A DNA stretch of 64,000 bases from Flavisolibacter tropicus (GCF_001644645.1 NZ_CP011390.1:2414001-2478000), one strand, 5' to 3'; shown: positions 1 through 9,859, numbered from the stretch's first letter. A program made the numbers and translations. Notes: a model not told the origin generated them from the sequence alone.

Positions 1-3000
1 GCACTGGAATGGCTTTTCATAAACTCAAGGATGGAGTAGGTAAAAACCCCGTTTTGCAAATCGTTTCTTTCAAGGGCAAACTGCGTTCCTGCAGCTGCTG
101 AAATGATAGTAGCTCCCGTGCTTCGACCTACATTAACAAAGAGTTCCTGCATCAGTTCGAAAGAGCTTTTCATGCCTGTCTTTTTAGTCTCTAATACCAA
201 CGGAGTACCTCCTTTCGCACCGTTTGTTTTCTCGGCTTCATTATTTACTTGGGCAATCTTCTGTAGTTCTTCCTTGTCCACTTCACCAGAATGGCAGGCA
301 TCAATGAGCATTAGCTTTTTTCGTGCAGGTATTGAATCCAATAAGGATTCAAGTACATCATAAGGCAGTCCACCCTCTTCAGGCTTTTGAAAATTTACAT
401 TATAACTAGAGAGGTAATAATCATAGTCCTTGCTTAACAAACCATGACCAGAATAGGAAAGGACTACTCTGTCATTCACAGTTGTGTTCTGCAAGCGATT
501 TTTAAGTGAGGTGATATTGGCAACAGTTACATTTTCATTAAACAGGGTATCCACCACAAAATTGTAATTATAATACATCGTAGATAGATTTTCTGCAAGA
601 TCCCGGACGTCTTTAACGCTCCACTGTAAATTATGTTCAGCCTCTTTAAATTTATCGATACCAATACCAATGAAATAGACTGTACCCTCTTTTGTCGCTT
701 TAGGATCATAAGCCTGGTAGCCATGTGTTTGCTCAAGAGTTTTCTTTGATCCTTGATACACACTCACAGGTTGCCTGTAACTTTCTTTCCCTGCTTTATT
801 GATAACGGCAAACTCAATTCGGTTCGTTCCATTAGACAGGGGAACGGTAAGCGTAGATTCAAATTTCTTCGCTTTTGCCTTAGATATGGCAGCTCCCTTA
901 ACTCCAAACAAAGGGACTTCGTTCACCCATACATTATACCTATCCAAACCAACAGTACTGTCTGCAGCATAAATGTTAAGCTGAATGGTCTTTTCCAATT
1001 GTTCAGAAGGGATCTTATATCTATTAACAATTTCCGCAACGGGAACAGTGCTGTTATGCGCATATACATCATCTGAGAGGGCAAGCTTCTTTTTACGTTT
1101 CTCATAAGCATTCTTATAAGCCGTAATCAGGCTTGTGTCATTTGAACCTAATACCTGTAATACTTTGTCTGGCCTATTCAGTTCAACATCAAGTTGATTA
1201 ACTGCAAATACACTTAAACCTTTCTGAAAATGTATTTTACTTACAGCATCTGGATCTGCTTTATAATAATTGTTTGGAAGAACAATTATACCTCCTGATG
1301 AAATAAATCTTTCAGTTAGGCCACCTTTACCAAAAGAAGCTATTGCCAGCTGTTTTTTCAAATCATAAGAATAGAATTCAACGGCATATTCAGTCTGAAC
1401 GATAATCCGTTTGTTTAACGAATCTACCTGCATTTTTTCTCCCGCCACTGTAGCCAGTACTTTTAGACTATTATGATCATGTAACCGGATGGAATCTGCT
1501 GTGCTTGTAAGATAGAAAGAAGAGCCATCATACAATGATGTAAATGAAGGAAAAGGAACAGATTGAACTTTTTTTCCCGTTGACAAATCCCAGAACTGAA
1601 GATAGTTTCTGTTGTCAACAATTTTATCTACTGCAAAAACCTGGAGGTAGGTCCCTGCCGGGTCAATCTTTGCGCCCTGAGCTAAGAATTCAGCTGCATT
1701 TTGAGAACTGTTCCACACATGCTTAAGCTCCATTAGTTGCCGGCCAGTTTGCAGGTCATATACATAAGAGCTAGGATCATCATATACTACCACCAGCTTT
1801 TTATTATCAGGGGTAATCAAAGGCGTGGCTACTTGACGCTCTTTCTTAATTGTCTGGATCAATTGACCGGTTCTTGAATCAACAACCATTATTTTGGTAG
1901 CACCATTTAACAGCAGCAGGCTTTCATCTGGACTATAGATAGCAGGATCTAAAGTGAAAAACCGGAAGCTATCTGCACTAAACCGGAATAACTCCTTGAG
2001 TGAATTAGCATCGATTGCTGTAAGTACTGAATCCGATAGGCAAAGTAGCTGTTTACGACTTCTGTTTACTTCCAGTTTACCTAAGCCGGTGGGCGCTTTC
2101 ACAGCTTTAGTAACCTTTGCACCTTCCAGATCCCATTGCCACAAATCACCATTATTCCAACCTATAAAAAGACTTTTACTATCACCCGAAAACTTCAAAT
2201 CCTGGGCGAACATAACGTATCGCGAACTATCAGGGAAGCCAAAATCACCCACCATTTTACCAGTGTACATATCCCAAATATTGATACTACTATGAAGCCC
2301 TTTAATAGTTGCTATATACCTGCCGTTGGGGCTTGTTTCCACTGTATTTAAAGCAGAAATTTCCTCTTGAAACTCATGCACTGTTTCTGCATTTGAAAGC
2401 TTTAGAATTTTTGATTGCGTATAATATAACTGTTCATCAGGAGAGATTGATTTTGGACCGCTATAGTATGCCATTATTGAAAGCAAGTCAGGATTATGCT
2501 TTTTTCCTGTGGCCACATTCCTTATGTTAAGCCAGTTGTAATTCATAGAAGCAATTACATAATTATCCTTCGGACTAAAGTACACCTTAGAAACAGCCTC
2601 TTCTTCCTTAAATTCTTTTTGCAGCTTTCCTGTGCCAGCTTTCCAAATTTTAATGGTGCTGTCTAAAGAAGAGGATACAATGCTTTTTCCATCATTTGAA
2701 AAGGATGCACTTGTTGCTGATGACTTATGCGCTTTTATTACTTGCGTTAAGTTTCCGTTTTTACTATCATAGATATTGATCTTTCCACCGGTAGTAGCTA
2801 TTACTATCCATTTATCATCCGGACTAAACTCCAGCGTATTGATTGTTTCGTCCCCTAAGTCAATTGTAAAAAGCGGGCTGCCGTCTTGCAAATTGTGAAT
2901 GGTGGCTTTGCTGGCAAGGCCAAATGTAGCTATCCTGTTAAATGTTGCCGTATTACAGATTTTTAGATTAGGGTTTATGATCTCTGTTCTTTGAAGCTCC

Positions 3001-3443
3001 TTTTTAGCAGAAAGGTCAATTGTAACCAATTCATATTGGACAGGCCAGGAGTTTTTAGGAACAATCATAACCAGGTATTTACTATCAGCTGATAAAACCG
3101 CTTCCGTTAAACCGGAACTATTGACACGAGTAGAATACATGAAAGCTTGGGAAGCAATATCCCAAACCTCTATCTTATCACTATAGGTTATCAAAATGTA
3201 TTTGCCATCTGGGCTAAACGTGCTTTTAGTGGTATTCTTAAAATCATAGACAGTACGGTAAGTAACTGCGTCAACCAAATACGTTCTTTGGTGCTCAGAA
3301 AACAAAATGAGCTTTCCATCATTACTAAACTCCACCGTTGCATAAAAACCTTTGGGAGTCACCGGAAATTTTAAGTCCATAGGCCCCTGAGCAGCAGAAA
3401 AAAGAAAGGAAAAAACGACAAATAACGTAAGTACATTTCTCAT
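1..3443 (-). CDS. Secreted WD40-repeat / caspase (peptidase C14) fusion, 3' end beyond window
   Basis: The reading frame stays open from an ATG at 3443 to the window edge (about 1147 codons), so the C-terminus is missing. The protein starts with a signal peptide (MRNVLTLFVVFSFLFSAAQG). A long beta-propeller region follows, with repeated FSPDGK/FSPDDK motifs typical of WD40 blades. Before the protease there is a beta-rich spacer (about residues 800-910). The caspase-like domain begins around YFIGIGIDKF and has the catalytic histidine in SGHG (His1000) and the catalytic cysteine in DACHSGE (Cys1050), 50 residues apart as is usual in this clan. Both catalytic residues are present, so it is probably an active cysteine protease, exported to periplasm or surface. 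The substrate is unknown. Known family fact: caspase-WD40 fusions occur in bacteria with complex signalling. A role in regulated proteolysis or cell death is only inference. Confidence 0.9.
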   Translation of the reverse strand, partial: MRNVLTLFVVFSFLFSAAQGPMDLKFPVTPKGFYATVEFSNDGKLILFSEHQRTYLVDAVTYRTVYDFKNTTKSTFSPDGKYILITYSDKIEVWDIASQAFMYSTRVNSSGLTEAVLSADSKYLVMIVPKNSWPVQYELVTIDLSAKKELQRTEIINPNLKICNTATFNRIATFGLASKATIHNLQDGSPLFTIDLGDETINTLEFSPDDKWIVIATTGGKINIYDSKNGNLTQVIKAHKSSATSASFSNDGKSIVSSSLDSTIKIWKAGTGKLQKEFKEEEAVSKVYFSPKDNYVIASMNYNWLNIRNVATGKKHNPDLLSIMAYYSGPKSISPDEQLYYTQSKILKLSNAETVHEFQEEISALNTVETSPNGRYIATIKGLHSSINIWDMYTGKMVGDFGFPDSSRYVMFAQDLKFSGDSKSLFIGWNNGDLWQWDLEGAKVTKAVKAPTGLGKLEVNRSRKQLLCLSDSVLTAIDANSLKELFRFSADSFRFFTLDPAIYSPDESLLLLNGATKIMVVDSRTGQLIQTIKKERQVATPLITPDNKKLVVVYDDPSSYVYDLQTGRQLMELKHVWNSSQNAAEFLAQGAKIDPAGTYLQVFAVDKIVDNRNYLQFWDLSTGKKVQSVPFPSFTSLYDGSSFYLTSTADSIRLHDHNSLKVLATVAGEKMQVDSLNKRIIVQTEYAVEFYSYDLKKQLAIASFGKGGLTERFISSGGIIVLPNNYYKADPDAVSKIHFQKGLSVFAVNQLDVELNRPDKVLQVLGSNDTSLITAYKNAYEKRKKKLALSDDVYAHNSTVPVAEIVNRYKIPSEQLEKTIQLNIYAADSTVGLDRYNVWVNEVPLFGVKGAAISKAKAKKFESTLTVPLSNGTNRIEFAVINKAGKESYRQPVSVYQGSKKTLEQTHGYQAYDPKATKEGTVYFIGIGIDKFKEAEHNLQWSVKDVRDLAENLSTMYYNYNFVVDTLFNENVTVANITSLKNRLQNTTVNDRVVLSYSGHGLLSKDYDYYLSSYNVNFQKPEEGGLPYDVLESLLDSIPARKKLMLIDACHSGEVDKEELQKIAQVNNEAEKTNGAKGGTPLVLETKKTGMKSSFELMQELFVNVGRSTGATIISAAAGTQFALERNDLQNGVFTYSILEFMKSHSS

Positions 3444-3798
3444 AAACAATATCAATAACTTGCTTATCCCAGCCGAGTCTTCTAAGTTTGACATGGTATG
3501 TAGGCAGGGACTGGACGCAGATGGGACAACTTTAAGTATTTCCGTGCCAATGTATGGATTCTTTTACAAAAAGCACCTTCTTATAAAATGCAAACAATAA
3601 AGTCGTTTTTGACATTCCTAATGGCGTGAAACAGTGGCATGACATGCAATTTGGCCAGAGGTATCACAAAATAGCCGCTGGCACTAGATTGCAAAAGAAG
3701 ATCTGGATAAGCATGCAAAGAGACGGATCTGCAGTGCAATACCTAAGAAACACTCTTTTGATTTACATTGGGCGAGGATTAAAAAAACTGATTACCTA
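3444..3798. other. Non-coding gap upstream of the caspase gene
   Basis: The gap holds the 5' region of the caspase gene and the 3' flank of the next minus-strand gene. I see no convincing gene, RNA or repeat. A plus-strand frame through 3626-3898 overlaps the end of the neighbouring gene and has no protein-like features. Confidence 0.4.
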
Positions 3799-4599
3799 CT
3801 ATCGCTTACACAAGGATTGCAGGTGTAGCAAAGCCTCAAGCAATATTTTCATCTGCGACTCTGGCGCGCAGTCTAATTTAAGAAAACCCACCGATTGATC
3901 GCCCTTATAAAAATTGATCCAACTAGCTGGCGCCACTGTGCCATAGGTACAGGTTACTGCCTCAATACCATTCTTTACCATGCCTTCTTTATAATAGGGA
4001 TCCTTCAGGTCCAACAAGTTGAACCGAAAGTCAGGGCTACCACCACGAACCAATACTACACTACCATCTGCGGAAGCAGTAACTACTTGTGTAAATCCCC
4101 AGCTCCATTTTTCCACGCGACCATTGATCATTTCAATCGTTTGGTGAAAGTTTAAACCGGCAAAGGAAACAGTATCCTTTATGCACAACCGTAATAGATC
4201 CAGGAAAGCGTTGTAAACTTCTTTTGCCTCGTTGTGTGTGGCAAAAGAGATCACCCGCGTACGCTCCGGGCTTAAATGAAACTGCACAAATTTGGCATCC
4301 TTATAAAGTTGAATACCCGTGGACGTATCACTTTCCTTATACAAGTCAAACAAATTGAAAGTTTGCGGCACCATATCGGATGAATAGAATAAGGCAACGG
4401 AACCATCTTGATCGATATCAACGGCAACTACTTTTCTAGAAGGATCAGACGGGGTAAACGGCACCGAACAGCAATGCAGTTTTTCACTTATAAAATTCTT
4501 TGTCTGCTTAAAGTCGCGCACTTGGCCATAGCCTTGGCTGCCTAAAAACAATAGTAATACAAGGGGTAGTACAAACGCCAGCTGCATAAACAAAACCAT
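3799..4599 (-). CDS. Secreted protein of unknown function
   Basis: About 266 residues from the chosen ATG at 4599, which gives a clean signal peptide (MVLFMQLAFVLPLVLLLFLG, then SQGYGQ). A longer frame upstream would put 30 unlikely residues before it. After the signal the protein is soluble-looking, with alternating beta-strand and charged segments (for example VVAVDIDQDGSVALFYSS and VVTASADGSVVLVRGGSPDF). Two such DxDGSV/SADGSVV segments suggest an internal repeat. I do not recognise the family. It sits alone on the minus strand between the caspase gene and a short coiled-coil gene, so context gives no function. Confidence 0.65.
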   Translation of the reverse strand: MVLFMQLAFVLPLVLLLFLGSQGYGQVRDFKQTKNFISEKLHCCSVPFTPSDPSRKVVAVDIDQDGSVALFYSSDMVPQTFNLFDLYKESDTSTGIQLYKDAKFVQFHLSPERTRVISFATHNEAKEVYNAFLDLLRLCIKDTVSFAGLNFHQTIEMINGRVEKWSWGFTQVVTASADGSVVLVRGGSPDFRFNLLDLKDPYYKEGMVKNGIEAVTCTYGTVAPASWINFYKGDQSVGFLKLDCAPESQMKILLEALLHLQSLCKR

Positions 4600-4762
4600 T
4601 TTCAAAGAAGAAAAATAGACTTTAACGTTTAAACATCCAAACAAACTAGCACTCGAGAATAGGTACCAAGAAACTGGCGTCAATGGCACTTGGTAATTGA
4701 AAGAGAGAGAATTGAATTACACAAACCGGCCGTTAAAAGTGCGAGGGTAATCGATAATAAAA

Positions 4763-4969
4763 TCAATCTTCCCAGCCCTTTTGCAGGTTGGATTCCTCAA
4801 ATAAAAGATCCTGTCGCTTTGCTAATGCTTTAATCTCTGCATAAAGTACTCTTAAGTCCTCAAAGGACATGTTAGACTTCATGCCCTCATCGAAAGCTTT
4901 ACGCTTTTCGTCAAGCTTGAGGTGCAATTCACGGATTTCATTGTCAAGATCCGATTGATTAAAAAACAT
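4763..4969 (-). CDS. Small helical (coiled-coil) cytosolic protein
   Basis: A 68-residue protein beginning MFFNQSDLDNEI, almost wholly charged and helical, with heptad-like spacing (ELHLKLDEKRKAFDEGMK). It ends in an acidic tail. There is no signal peptide, membrane segment, or metal-binding Cys/His. Its composition resembles other small Bacteroidota proteins of unknown function, and the ATG start fits well. It may be a protein-protein interaction module. No function can be assigned from the sequence or from its neighbours. Confidence 0.55.
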   Translation of the reverse strand: MFFNQSDLDNEIRELHLKLDEKRKAFDEGMKSNMSFEDLRVLYAEIKALAKRQDLLFEESNLQKGWED

Positions 4970-5122
4970 ATTCTAAAAATACAAATCAGTTTTCGCTAAT
5001 GAAAATAATTGTTAGTGACCACTTTATCCCTTCTAATTAAATCTGGAAAACCAAAACCGTTTTAAAAGAAACAATATTCGATTTATAAAATCAACGAAAA
5101 GAATACCTTCAAACTATGGTCT

Positions 5123-5130
5123 TATCTTTA
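5123..5130 (+). promoter_or_regulatory. Candidate Bacteroidota -7 element (TATCTTTA)
   Basis: TATCTTTA differs from the Bacteroidota -7 consensus TAnnTTTG only in the last base. It lies 5 bases before the ATG at 5136, which would give a transcript with almost no leader. I could not identify a convincing TTG -33 element. Confidence 0.3.
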
Positions 5131-5135
5131 GCTTA

Positions 5136-5633
5136 ATGAAAAAACTGCTGCTTTTCGTAACCCTGATCGTTAGTTTTAAGCTGGCATTTTGCCAAAATTC
5201 CAGAGAGATTAATTGGCCACTTGATAGTGTTGCTTTTAAAAAGAAGGTAGATAAAGTAGTAAATCAAAGAATTGGCAGAATAAAGCTCATTACAAAAGAC
5301 TTTTTCTTTACCAAGCTAGATTCATTTCAAAAAGACACGCTAGAGAAAATCAGATATACGGTGAGCGTTGATAAAGCCTCCAAACAAATAATAACAGCAT
5401 TTATCGCCCATGAAGATTATAGCGACAGCACGTTGGAGGTCAAGTCCTTTGTGTATCATAATGAAGAATTACTTAAAGTATATTACCTCAAATGGAATAA
5501 TCGTCAAAAACTTATTGAAACAAGCAGGTATTTTAATCCCAGTCTGATTAGAATCACCGAACCTAGCGGCAGTGAACGTCCCTATCTAGAAGCCATCGCC
5601 TATTTTAAATATTTACTAAAGGAAAATAATTAG
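5136..5633 (+). CDS. Small secreted protein of unknown function
   Basis: A 165-residue protein with a signal peptide (MKKLLLFVTLIVSFKLAFCQ) and a mature part of about 145 residues predicted as mixed alpha/beta. The central stretch reads YTVSVDKASKQIITAFIAH, then DSTLEV and FVYHNEELLKVYY. The unknown protein at 11888-12334 has the same layout: signal peptide, a YTL strand, a Ser/Thr-rich strand, then YYFHNEYLVKL. The two may be remote relatives. There is no catalytic motif or lipobox. It is probably periplasmic. No operon partner is visible. Confidence 0.6.
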   Translation: MKKLLLFVTLIVSFKLAFCQNSREINWPLDSVAFKKKVDKVVNQRIGRIKLITKDFFFTKLDSFQKDTLEKIRYTVSVDKASKQIITAFIAHEDYSDSTLEVKSFVYHNEELLKVYYLKWNNRQKLIETSRYFNPSLIRITEPSGSERPYLEAIAYFKYLLKENN

Positions 5634-6021
5634 ACTACCCTCCGCAACGTCAACCGCTAACTTGCATTAATGCAATTAGGCACTTTATATGCAACCCTCG
5701 CTTGTAAACTCTATTCAGGCCATAGTCTGCCTCTTAATGAAAATCTAAGCTCAGAATTTCGTAACTTAATAAAACGAAAAGCCTGACATAGGCACTACTA
5801 CCCACACAAAAGAATAGTAGAGATAGGGCTTAGTTTTTAACTTCAATGACAAGCAATACTAACGGAAAAGGGAGTTGTGGTTATTCCATTTATAAAAGCA
5901 CGAAATACATATGTATGGCAATAAGGCATACACACTTTACCGTTTACTTATTCCAATGGCTCTACAGTACAGGCAACTGCAGCCGATCTGCTATCAACTT
6001 AGAAAACAAAAACATTGTGTT
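5634..6021. other. Non-coding gap
   Basis: Between two plus-strand genes of unknown function. An in-frame extension of the downstream gene starts at 5911, but its extra residues look random. I see no RNA gene, terminator hairpin or repeat here. Confidence 0.35.
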
Positions 6022-6459
6022 ATGATCAACAGATTAAACAAGCTTACCCGCGAAGAACGTGAGTTACTTTACCAGGCCCCAGTCTTATTATCTGTTCAGG
6101 TGGCCTGTTCCAGCAAAGGTGTAAACCAAACACAAAAAAAAGATGCTATTTGGTTATCACATATCAAAACCTTTACGGCCGACCCTGTTTTAATTCCCTA
6201 TTATCAAGAAGTAGAAAAAACCTTTGCTCCCCAATTTGAAGCTACAGTGCAGGAGTACGCTCCTTTTGACGAGGCTAAACAAACGGCACTTAAAGAAAAA
6301 ATCGAACAGGTAAATGCCGTAGTAGCCAAGTTAGAGCCTGGGTATGCAGAAGACTTGCAGCATAGCCTGGAAAAATATGTCAACCATGTACAACGATCAG
6401 CGCACAGTGTCTTTCAGGACTTCATGTTTCCTTTGAAGATCAAAGGCTTGAATGATTGA
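6022..6459 (+). CDS. Cytosolic protein of unknown function
   Basis: Start chosen at the ATG at 6022 (MINRLNKLTREERELLYQAP), giving 145 residues. An upstream ATG at 5911 would add 37 residues of low plausibility. The protein is helical and charged, without signal peptide or membrane segment. Landmarks are LSVQVACSSKGVNQTQKKDA, the segment WLSHIKTFT and a C-terminal helix ending FMFPLKIKGLND. I believe it belongs to a small uncharacterised Bacteroidota family with TREERELLYQAP near the N-terminus, but this is recollection. No function is assigned. Confidence 0.55.
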   Translation: MINRLNKLTREERELLYQAPVLLSVQVACSSKGVNQTQKKDAIWLSHIKTFTADPVLIPYYQEVEKTFAPQFEATVQEYAPFDEAKQTALKEKIEQVNAVVAKLEPGYAEDLQHSLEKYVNHVQRSAHSVFQDFMFPLKIKGLND

Positions 6460-6711
6460 GATATTGCTACGTGGGCTTTATTTGCTGCAAGAACCTGCTT
6501 GAGCGAATGGCAATCAAGTGTGCTCTAGTAGGCACTTAACCTTTTAGCAAAAGGAGTAGGCAAAGAATTGCAACGGCTTTGCGAAACATGGTGAAAGCCT
6601 GCCATTTTAGTGCGATGCGGTGCGTCCACAAACGCTTTTTAACGAGTGAATTGCCAACTTACGCTACCAAAGCTTTAATACTGGAATTACTCTTGCAACA
6701 AGCGCCTTGCT

Positions 6712-6900
6712 TTACTCATTCTTCTTCATGACTACTTCCTCAAACGGTTGCTCCTTCATTCGTAAAGCATCATCCAGAAACTCACCGCCATCAGCTATAT
6801 GTATATCATGCTGATCGGGTTCTACATTTTGCAAGGCTTCATTTATTGAAACCAGGTCTAAATCAGGACCCACATTTTGTGGAAAAGGATTTCTATTCAT
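6712..6900 (-). CDS. Small acidic protein of unknown function
   Basis: A 62-residue acidic protein starting MNRNPFPQNVGPDLDLVSIN and ending EEVVMKKNE. No signal peptide, membrane segment or motif is visible. It has an ATG start and sits about 130 bases beyond the NmrA-like gene on the same strand. Its composition is protein-like, but it is short enough that this could be chance. Confidence 0.4.
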   Translation of the reverse strand: MNRNPFPQNVGPDLDLVSINEALQNVEPDQHDIHIADGGEFLDDALRMKEQPFEEVVMKKNE

Positions 6901-7031
6901 GTTAAACCTTTTAAATTAATAGAAGATAAGGATGCCATATTGATGTGGTAGTGCAATGTGTAAGAACGTTAAGTAGTTTACCGTCCTACATCAACCGATG
7001 GCCCGCCACTACTATTATCAATCTCCGCGAA

Positions 7032-7790
7032 TTATGATTGATTTACTAATTGTTTACTAAACCAATCTTCATATTTAATCTTTCCAAGACGTGCATTTTC
7101 ACCCGTAATCAAAGCCGCATCATCTAACTCTACACCAAAATAAAGTGCGTGCGCATCTGGAATCAACTGATGCGAATCTTCTGTTGCAGTCAGATAATAG
7201 CGAATGAATTCAGACATGGGCATACGTTCAGGACCGCCGACTTCAACGATGGCATTTACAGGAGCATTAATAACAATATCAGCTAGGGCTGCTACCGTTT
7301 CATCTGAGGCAATTGGTTGGATGGCACCGGTTGAAATACGGACTTCATTGCCCACCACACCTTCCTGTGCTATCCTACCAGCAAATTCGAAGAATTGAGT
7401 AGAACGCAAAATGCTATATGGGATACCGGCTTCCTTGATCAGATTTTCTTGTGCCACTTTAGCACGCAGATAACCACTACCCGGCAGTCGCTCAGCGCCA
7501 ACCACAGATAAAGCAACATGATGCTTAACGCCTGCATTAGCTTCTGCCTTGAGCAAGTTTGTAGTAGACTGCTGAAAAAAGTCTAAAACAGCTTTATCCT
7601 CAAATGATGGCGAATTGGAAACATCAACAACAACAACTGCCTCTTTCAAAACTTCATTAAGTCCTTCTCCAGTGATGGTATTAACACCCGATTGAGGCGA
7701 GGCCGCTATAACTGTGTGATCAAGCTGGCGAAGCTTATTTACGAGCTTTGAACCGATAAGTCCGGTACCGCCGATTACTACAATTTTCAT
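7032..7790 (-). CDS. NmrA-like / atypical short-chain NAD(P)-binding protein
   Basis: A 252-residue Rossmann-fold protein. The N-terminal dinucleotide-binding loop reads VIGGTGLIG (residues 5-13). VVVVDVSNSPSF marks the fourth strand, and YLRAKVAQENLIKEAGIPYSI is the usual NmrA/NAD(P)H-binding segment before ILRSTQFF. The classic YxxxK active site of oxidoreductive SDRs is not clear, as is common in NmrA-like members that sense or use NAD(P)H. It is cytosolic. The next genes on the same strand are two alpha/beta hydrolases, separated by gaps of over 150 bases, so a shared operon is not established. The fold is confident and the substrate unknown. Confidence 0.85.
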   Translation of the reverse strand: MKIVVIGGTGLIGSKLVNKLRQLDHTVIAASPQSGVNTITGEGLNEVLKEAVVVVDVSNSPSFEDKAVLDFFQQSTTNLLKAEANAGVKHHVALSVVGAERLPGSGYLRAKVAQENLIKEAGIPYSILRSTQFFEFAGRIAQEGVVGNEVRISTGAIQPIASDETVAALADIVINAPVNAIVEVGGPERMPMSEFIRYYLTATEDSHQLIPDAHALYFGVELDDAALITGENARLGKIKYEDWFSKQLVNQS

Positions 7791-7947
7791 GATTTATTTT
7801 TTACGTATTATCATGCGAAATTCCAATGCGAATTCATTCTACAAAATGAAATATCCACCTTTTGCATACTGTCTTTTATAGTTTCTATCAGGATTTCTTC
7901 TATACCAAAACTGCGTTTGTTTTGCCCTCTTGTTGACGATCTCCTAA

Positions 7948-8697
7948 TCAAGAAACAGAACCGGAATCAGATGCGGCCTCTTGCTGTAACACCTGCTGCC
8001 TATTTAATGCTCCTTCTGCAGCAGCTTCTATAACCTGGACTACCGCTTGGGGCTGCGACATAAACACCACATGACTGGCCTTAAGTTCGGTTATTTCAGC
8101 CTTAGCTCTTTGGGCCATTGAACGCTGTGCTTCGGGCGGTATGGTCTGATCTTCAGTAGCCAGCACAAACCAACTTGGCTTGTTTCGCCACGCTGCCTGG
8201 CTGACAGAGTTGCCAAAAACGGAACCGGCGAGAGGGGGATGGGAGTCGGCCATAAAGGCTGCTTTATCAGCCGGCAGGTCTGCACAGAAACCGGAATGAA
8301 ACTTTGCCCTATCGTACCAGCATAGTCCATTCTCGTCGGGAGGCAGGAACCCTGAATTAGGTGCTGGCGGCCAGGATTGAAACAGCGATAAAAACGTTTC
8401 ATTGGCCTCTGGCACAAAAGCAGCGATATAGACCAAACCGGCCACATTGGGCGCATTGCCGGCTTCCGTAATTACGGCGCCTCCATAGGAATGACCCACC
8501 AGGATCACAGGTCCGCTCAACTGAGCCAACACCTGTATGGTAGCTTCCACATCAGCGTCAAATGAGGTATTCGGATTGGCTACTGCGCGTACAGTGTAGC
8601 CCTGTTTTGTCAAGATATGATAAACACTTTCCCATCCAGAACCATCAGCAAAGGCACCATGCACCAGTACAACATTTTTAATCGGCAGATCTTTCAT
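7948..8697 (-). CDS. Alpha/beta hydrolase (small esterase type)
   Basis: A 249-residue alpha/beta hydrolase without signal peptide. The oxyanion-hole segment is LVHGAFADGSGW (residues 11-22), the nucleophile elbow is GHSYGG with Ser70, and likely triad partners are Asp183 in TEDQTIPPEA and His209 in ASHVVFMSQP. The HGAFADGSGW signature and overall length match the EstC/salicylate-esterase-like branch. Members hydrolyse small esters, and the substrate cannot be read from sequence. It lies between the NmrA-like gene and a second, unrelated-type hydrolase on the same strand. Confidence 0.88.
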   Translation of the reverse strand: MKDLPIKNVVLVHGAFADGSGWESVYHILTKQGYTVRAVANPNTSFDADVEATIQVLAQLSGPVILVGHSYGGAVITEAGNAPNVAGLVYIAAFVPEANETFLSLFQSWPPAPNSGFLPPDENGLCWYDRAKFHSGFCADLPADKAAFMADSHPPLAGSVFGNSVSQAAWRNKPSWFVLATEDQTIPPEAQRSMAQRAKAEITELKASHVVFMSQPQAVVQVIEAAAEGALNRQQVLQQEAASDSGSVS

Positions 8698-8863
8698 TTT
8701 CTTTTGTTTTGTAAGTTAACAAATGAGTGATTCGTTGTATAGGGCAAGGATCGATAGAAGGCTTTATGCAGCGCTTAGTAAGTCGTGAAACGTGAGTGAG
8801 CGCTCTATTCATTGATCTTTATCTCTCTACGTGTAGCTTGGAACTTGCAGCGTACAGCTCTTA

Positions 8864-9859
8864 TTACTTCAAATACTTTTTCAATTCGGCCGCAGCATGC
8901 ACAAACAAGGAACGTGTGGCAGGCAAATTGGACAAGCCATTGAGCAGGCCAAAGTCGTGGATCATTCCGTTGTAGCGCACTGTGGTCACCGTTACACCAG
9001 CCTCATCCAGCTTGCGACCGTAAGCTTCGCCTTCGTCGCGAAGAATATCATTTTCCGCCACTTGGATCAAGGTGGGCGGCAGGCCCCTGAGTTGCTCCGT
9101 AGTAGCCTGAAGCGGAGAAGCATAAATTTCCTTCCGCTGCTTAGGGTCGGTGGTATACTGGTCGTACATCCACTTCATCAGCGAGGTAGTTAGGAAGCGC
9201 TCCTGTCCGAATAGCCGGTACGACTCTGTATCAAAGCCTGCATCTACAATGGGCCACATCAGGATTTGAAGCTTTATATCAGGACCGCCCTTAGCTTTTG
9301 CCATAAGGGTTGTTACAGTAGTCATATTGCCACCTACACTGTTGCCTACAATGGCCAGCCGCTTACCGTCTACGAAGAGTTCGTTTCCGTGCTCCGCCAC
9401 CCATTTGGTAGCCACGTAGATCTCATTGATAGCTTGCGGATAACGAGCCTCTGGAGAAGGTGTATAGTTAACAAACACTGCCGCATAGCCCGACAGAACC
9501 ACAAGGTCACGTACCATACGTTGGTGAGTGGGAAAGTCGCCAAGTATCCAGCCACCGCCATGAATGAACATAAAACAAGGCAGTGTGCCGCTTGTCTTTT
9601 CCGGGCGCACTACGTGCAGCTTAATAGTATAACCGTCTGTAGTAATGATTTTCTCCGAAACGTCAACGCCACTCAGATCTACTTTAACGGAGGCTTGCAG
9701 GTTGATCAAAACGTTTCGGGCATCTTGCTTGGAAAGACTTTCTACAGGCGCCCCTCCTGTATTCAGCAGTTTTAAGAATGCCTTAGTTCCTTGATCAAGG
9801 TGGGGATCATTGGCATATGACACCACCTGTTCCGTTCCTCGTGTTGCTGGAATCGTCAT
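8864..9859 (-). CDS. Alpha/beta hydrolase of the hormone-sensitive-lipase type
   Basis: A 331-residue esterase/lipase with the HSL-family HGGGW oxyanion motif (His100-Trp104) and nucleophile elbow GNSVGG (Ser174). The DILRDEG segment supplies the acidic residue (probably Asp271) and MIHDFGLLN the catalytic histidine (His301). No signal peptide is present, so it is likely a cytosolic carboxylesterase acting on short-chain esters. The N-terminal cap is typical for the family. It is monocistronic or first in a loose minus-strand group with the two downstream enzymes. Confidence 0.9.
   Translation of the reverse strand: MTIPATRGTEQVVSYANDPHLDQGTKAFLKLLNTGGAPVESLSKQDARNVLINLQASVKVDLSGVDVSEKIITTDGYTIKLHVVRPEKTSGTLPCFMFIHGGGWILGDFPTHQRMVRDLVVLSGYAAVFVNYTPSPEARYPQAINEIYVATKWVAEHGNELFVDGKRLAIVGNSVGGNMTTVTTLMAKAKGGPDIKLQILMWPIVDAGFDTESYRLFGQERFLTTSLMKWMYDQYTTDPKQRKEIYASPLQATTEQLRGLPPTLIQVAENDILRDEGEAYGRKLDEAGVTVTTVRYNGMIHDFGLLNGLSNLPATRSLFVHAAAELKKYLK

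Noticed and set aside
3626..3898. Plus-strand open frame of 90 codons
   Set aside because: It overlaps the 3' end of a secreted-protein gene on the other strand, has a random-looking composition and no motif.
7032..9859. Three adjacent minus-strand enzymes as a biosynthetic cluster
   Set aside because: Gaps of over 150 bases and unrelated enzyme types do not support one pathway.
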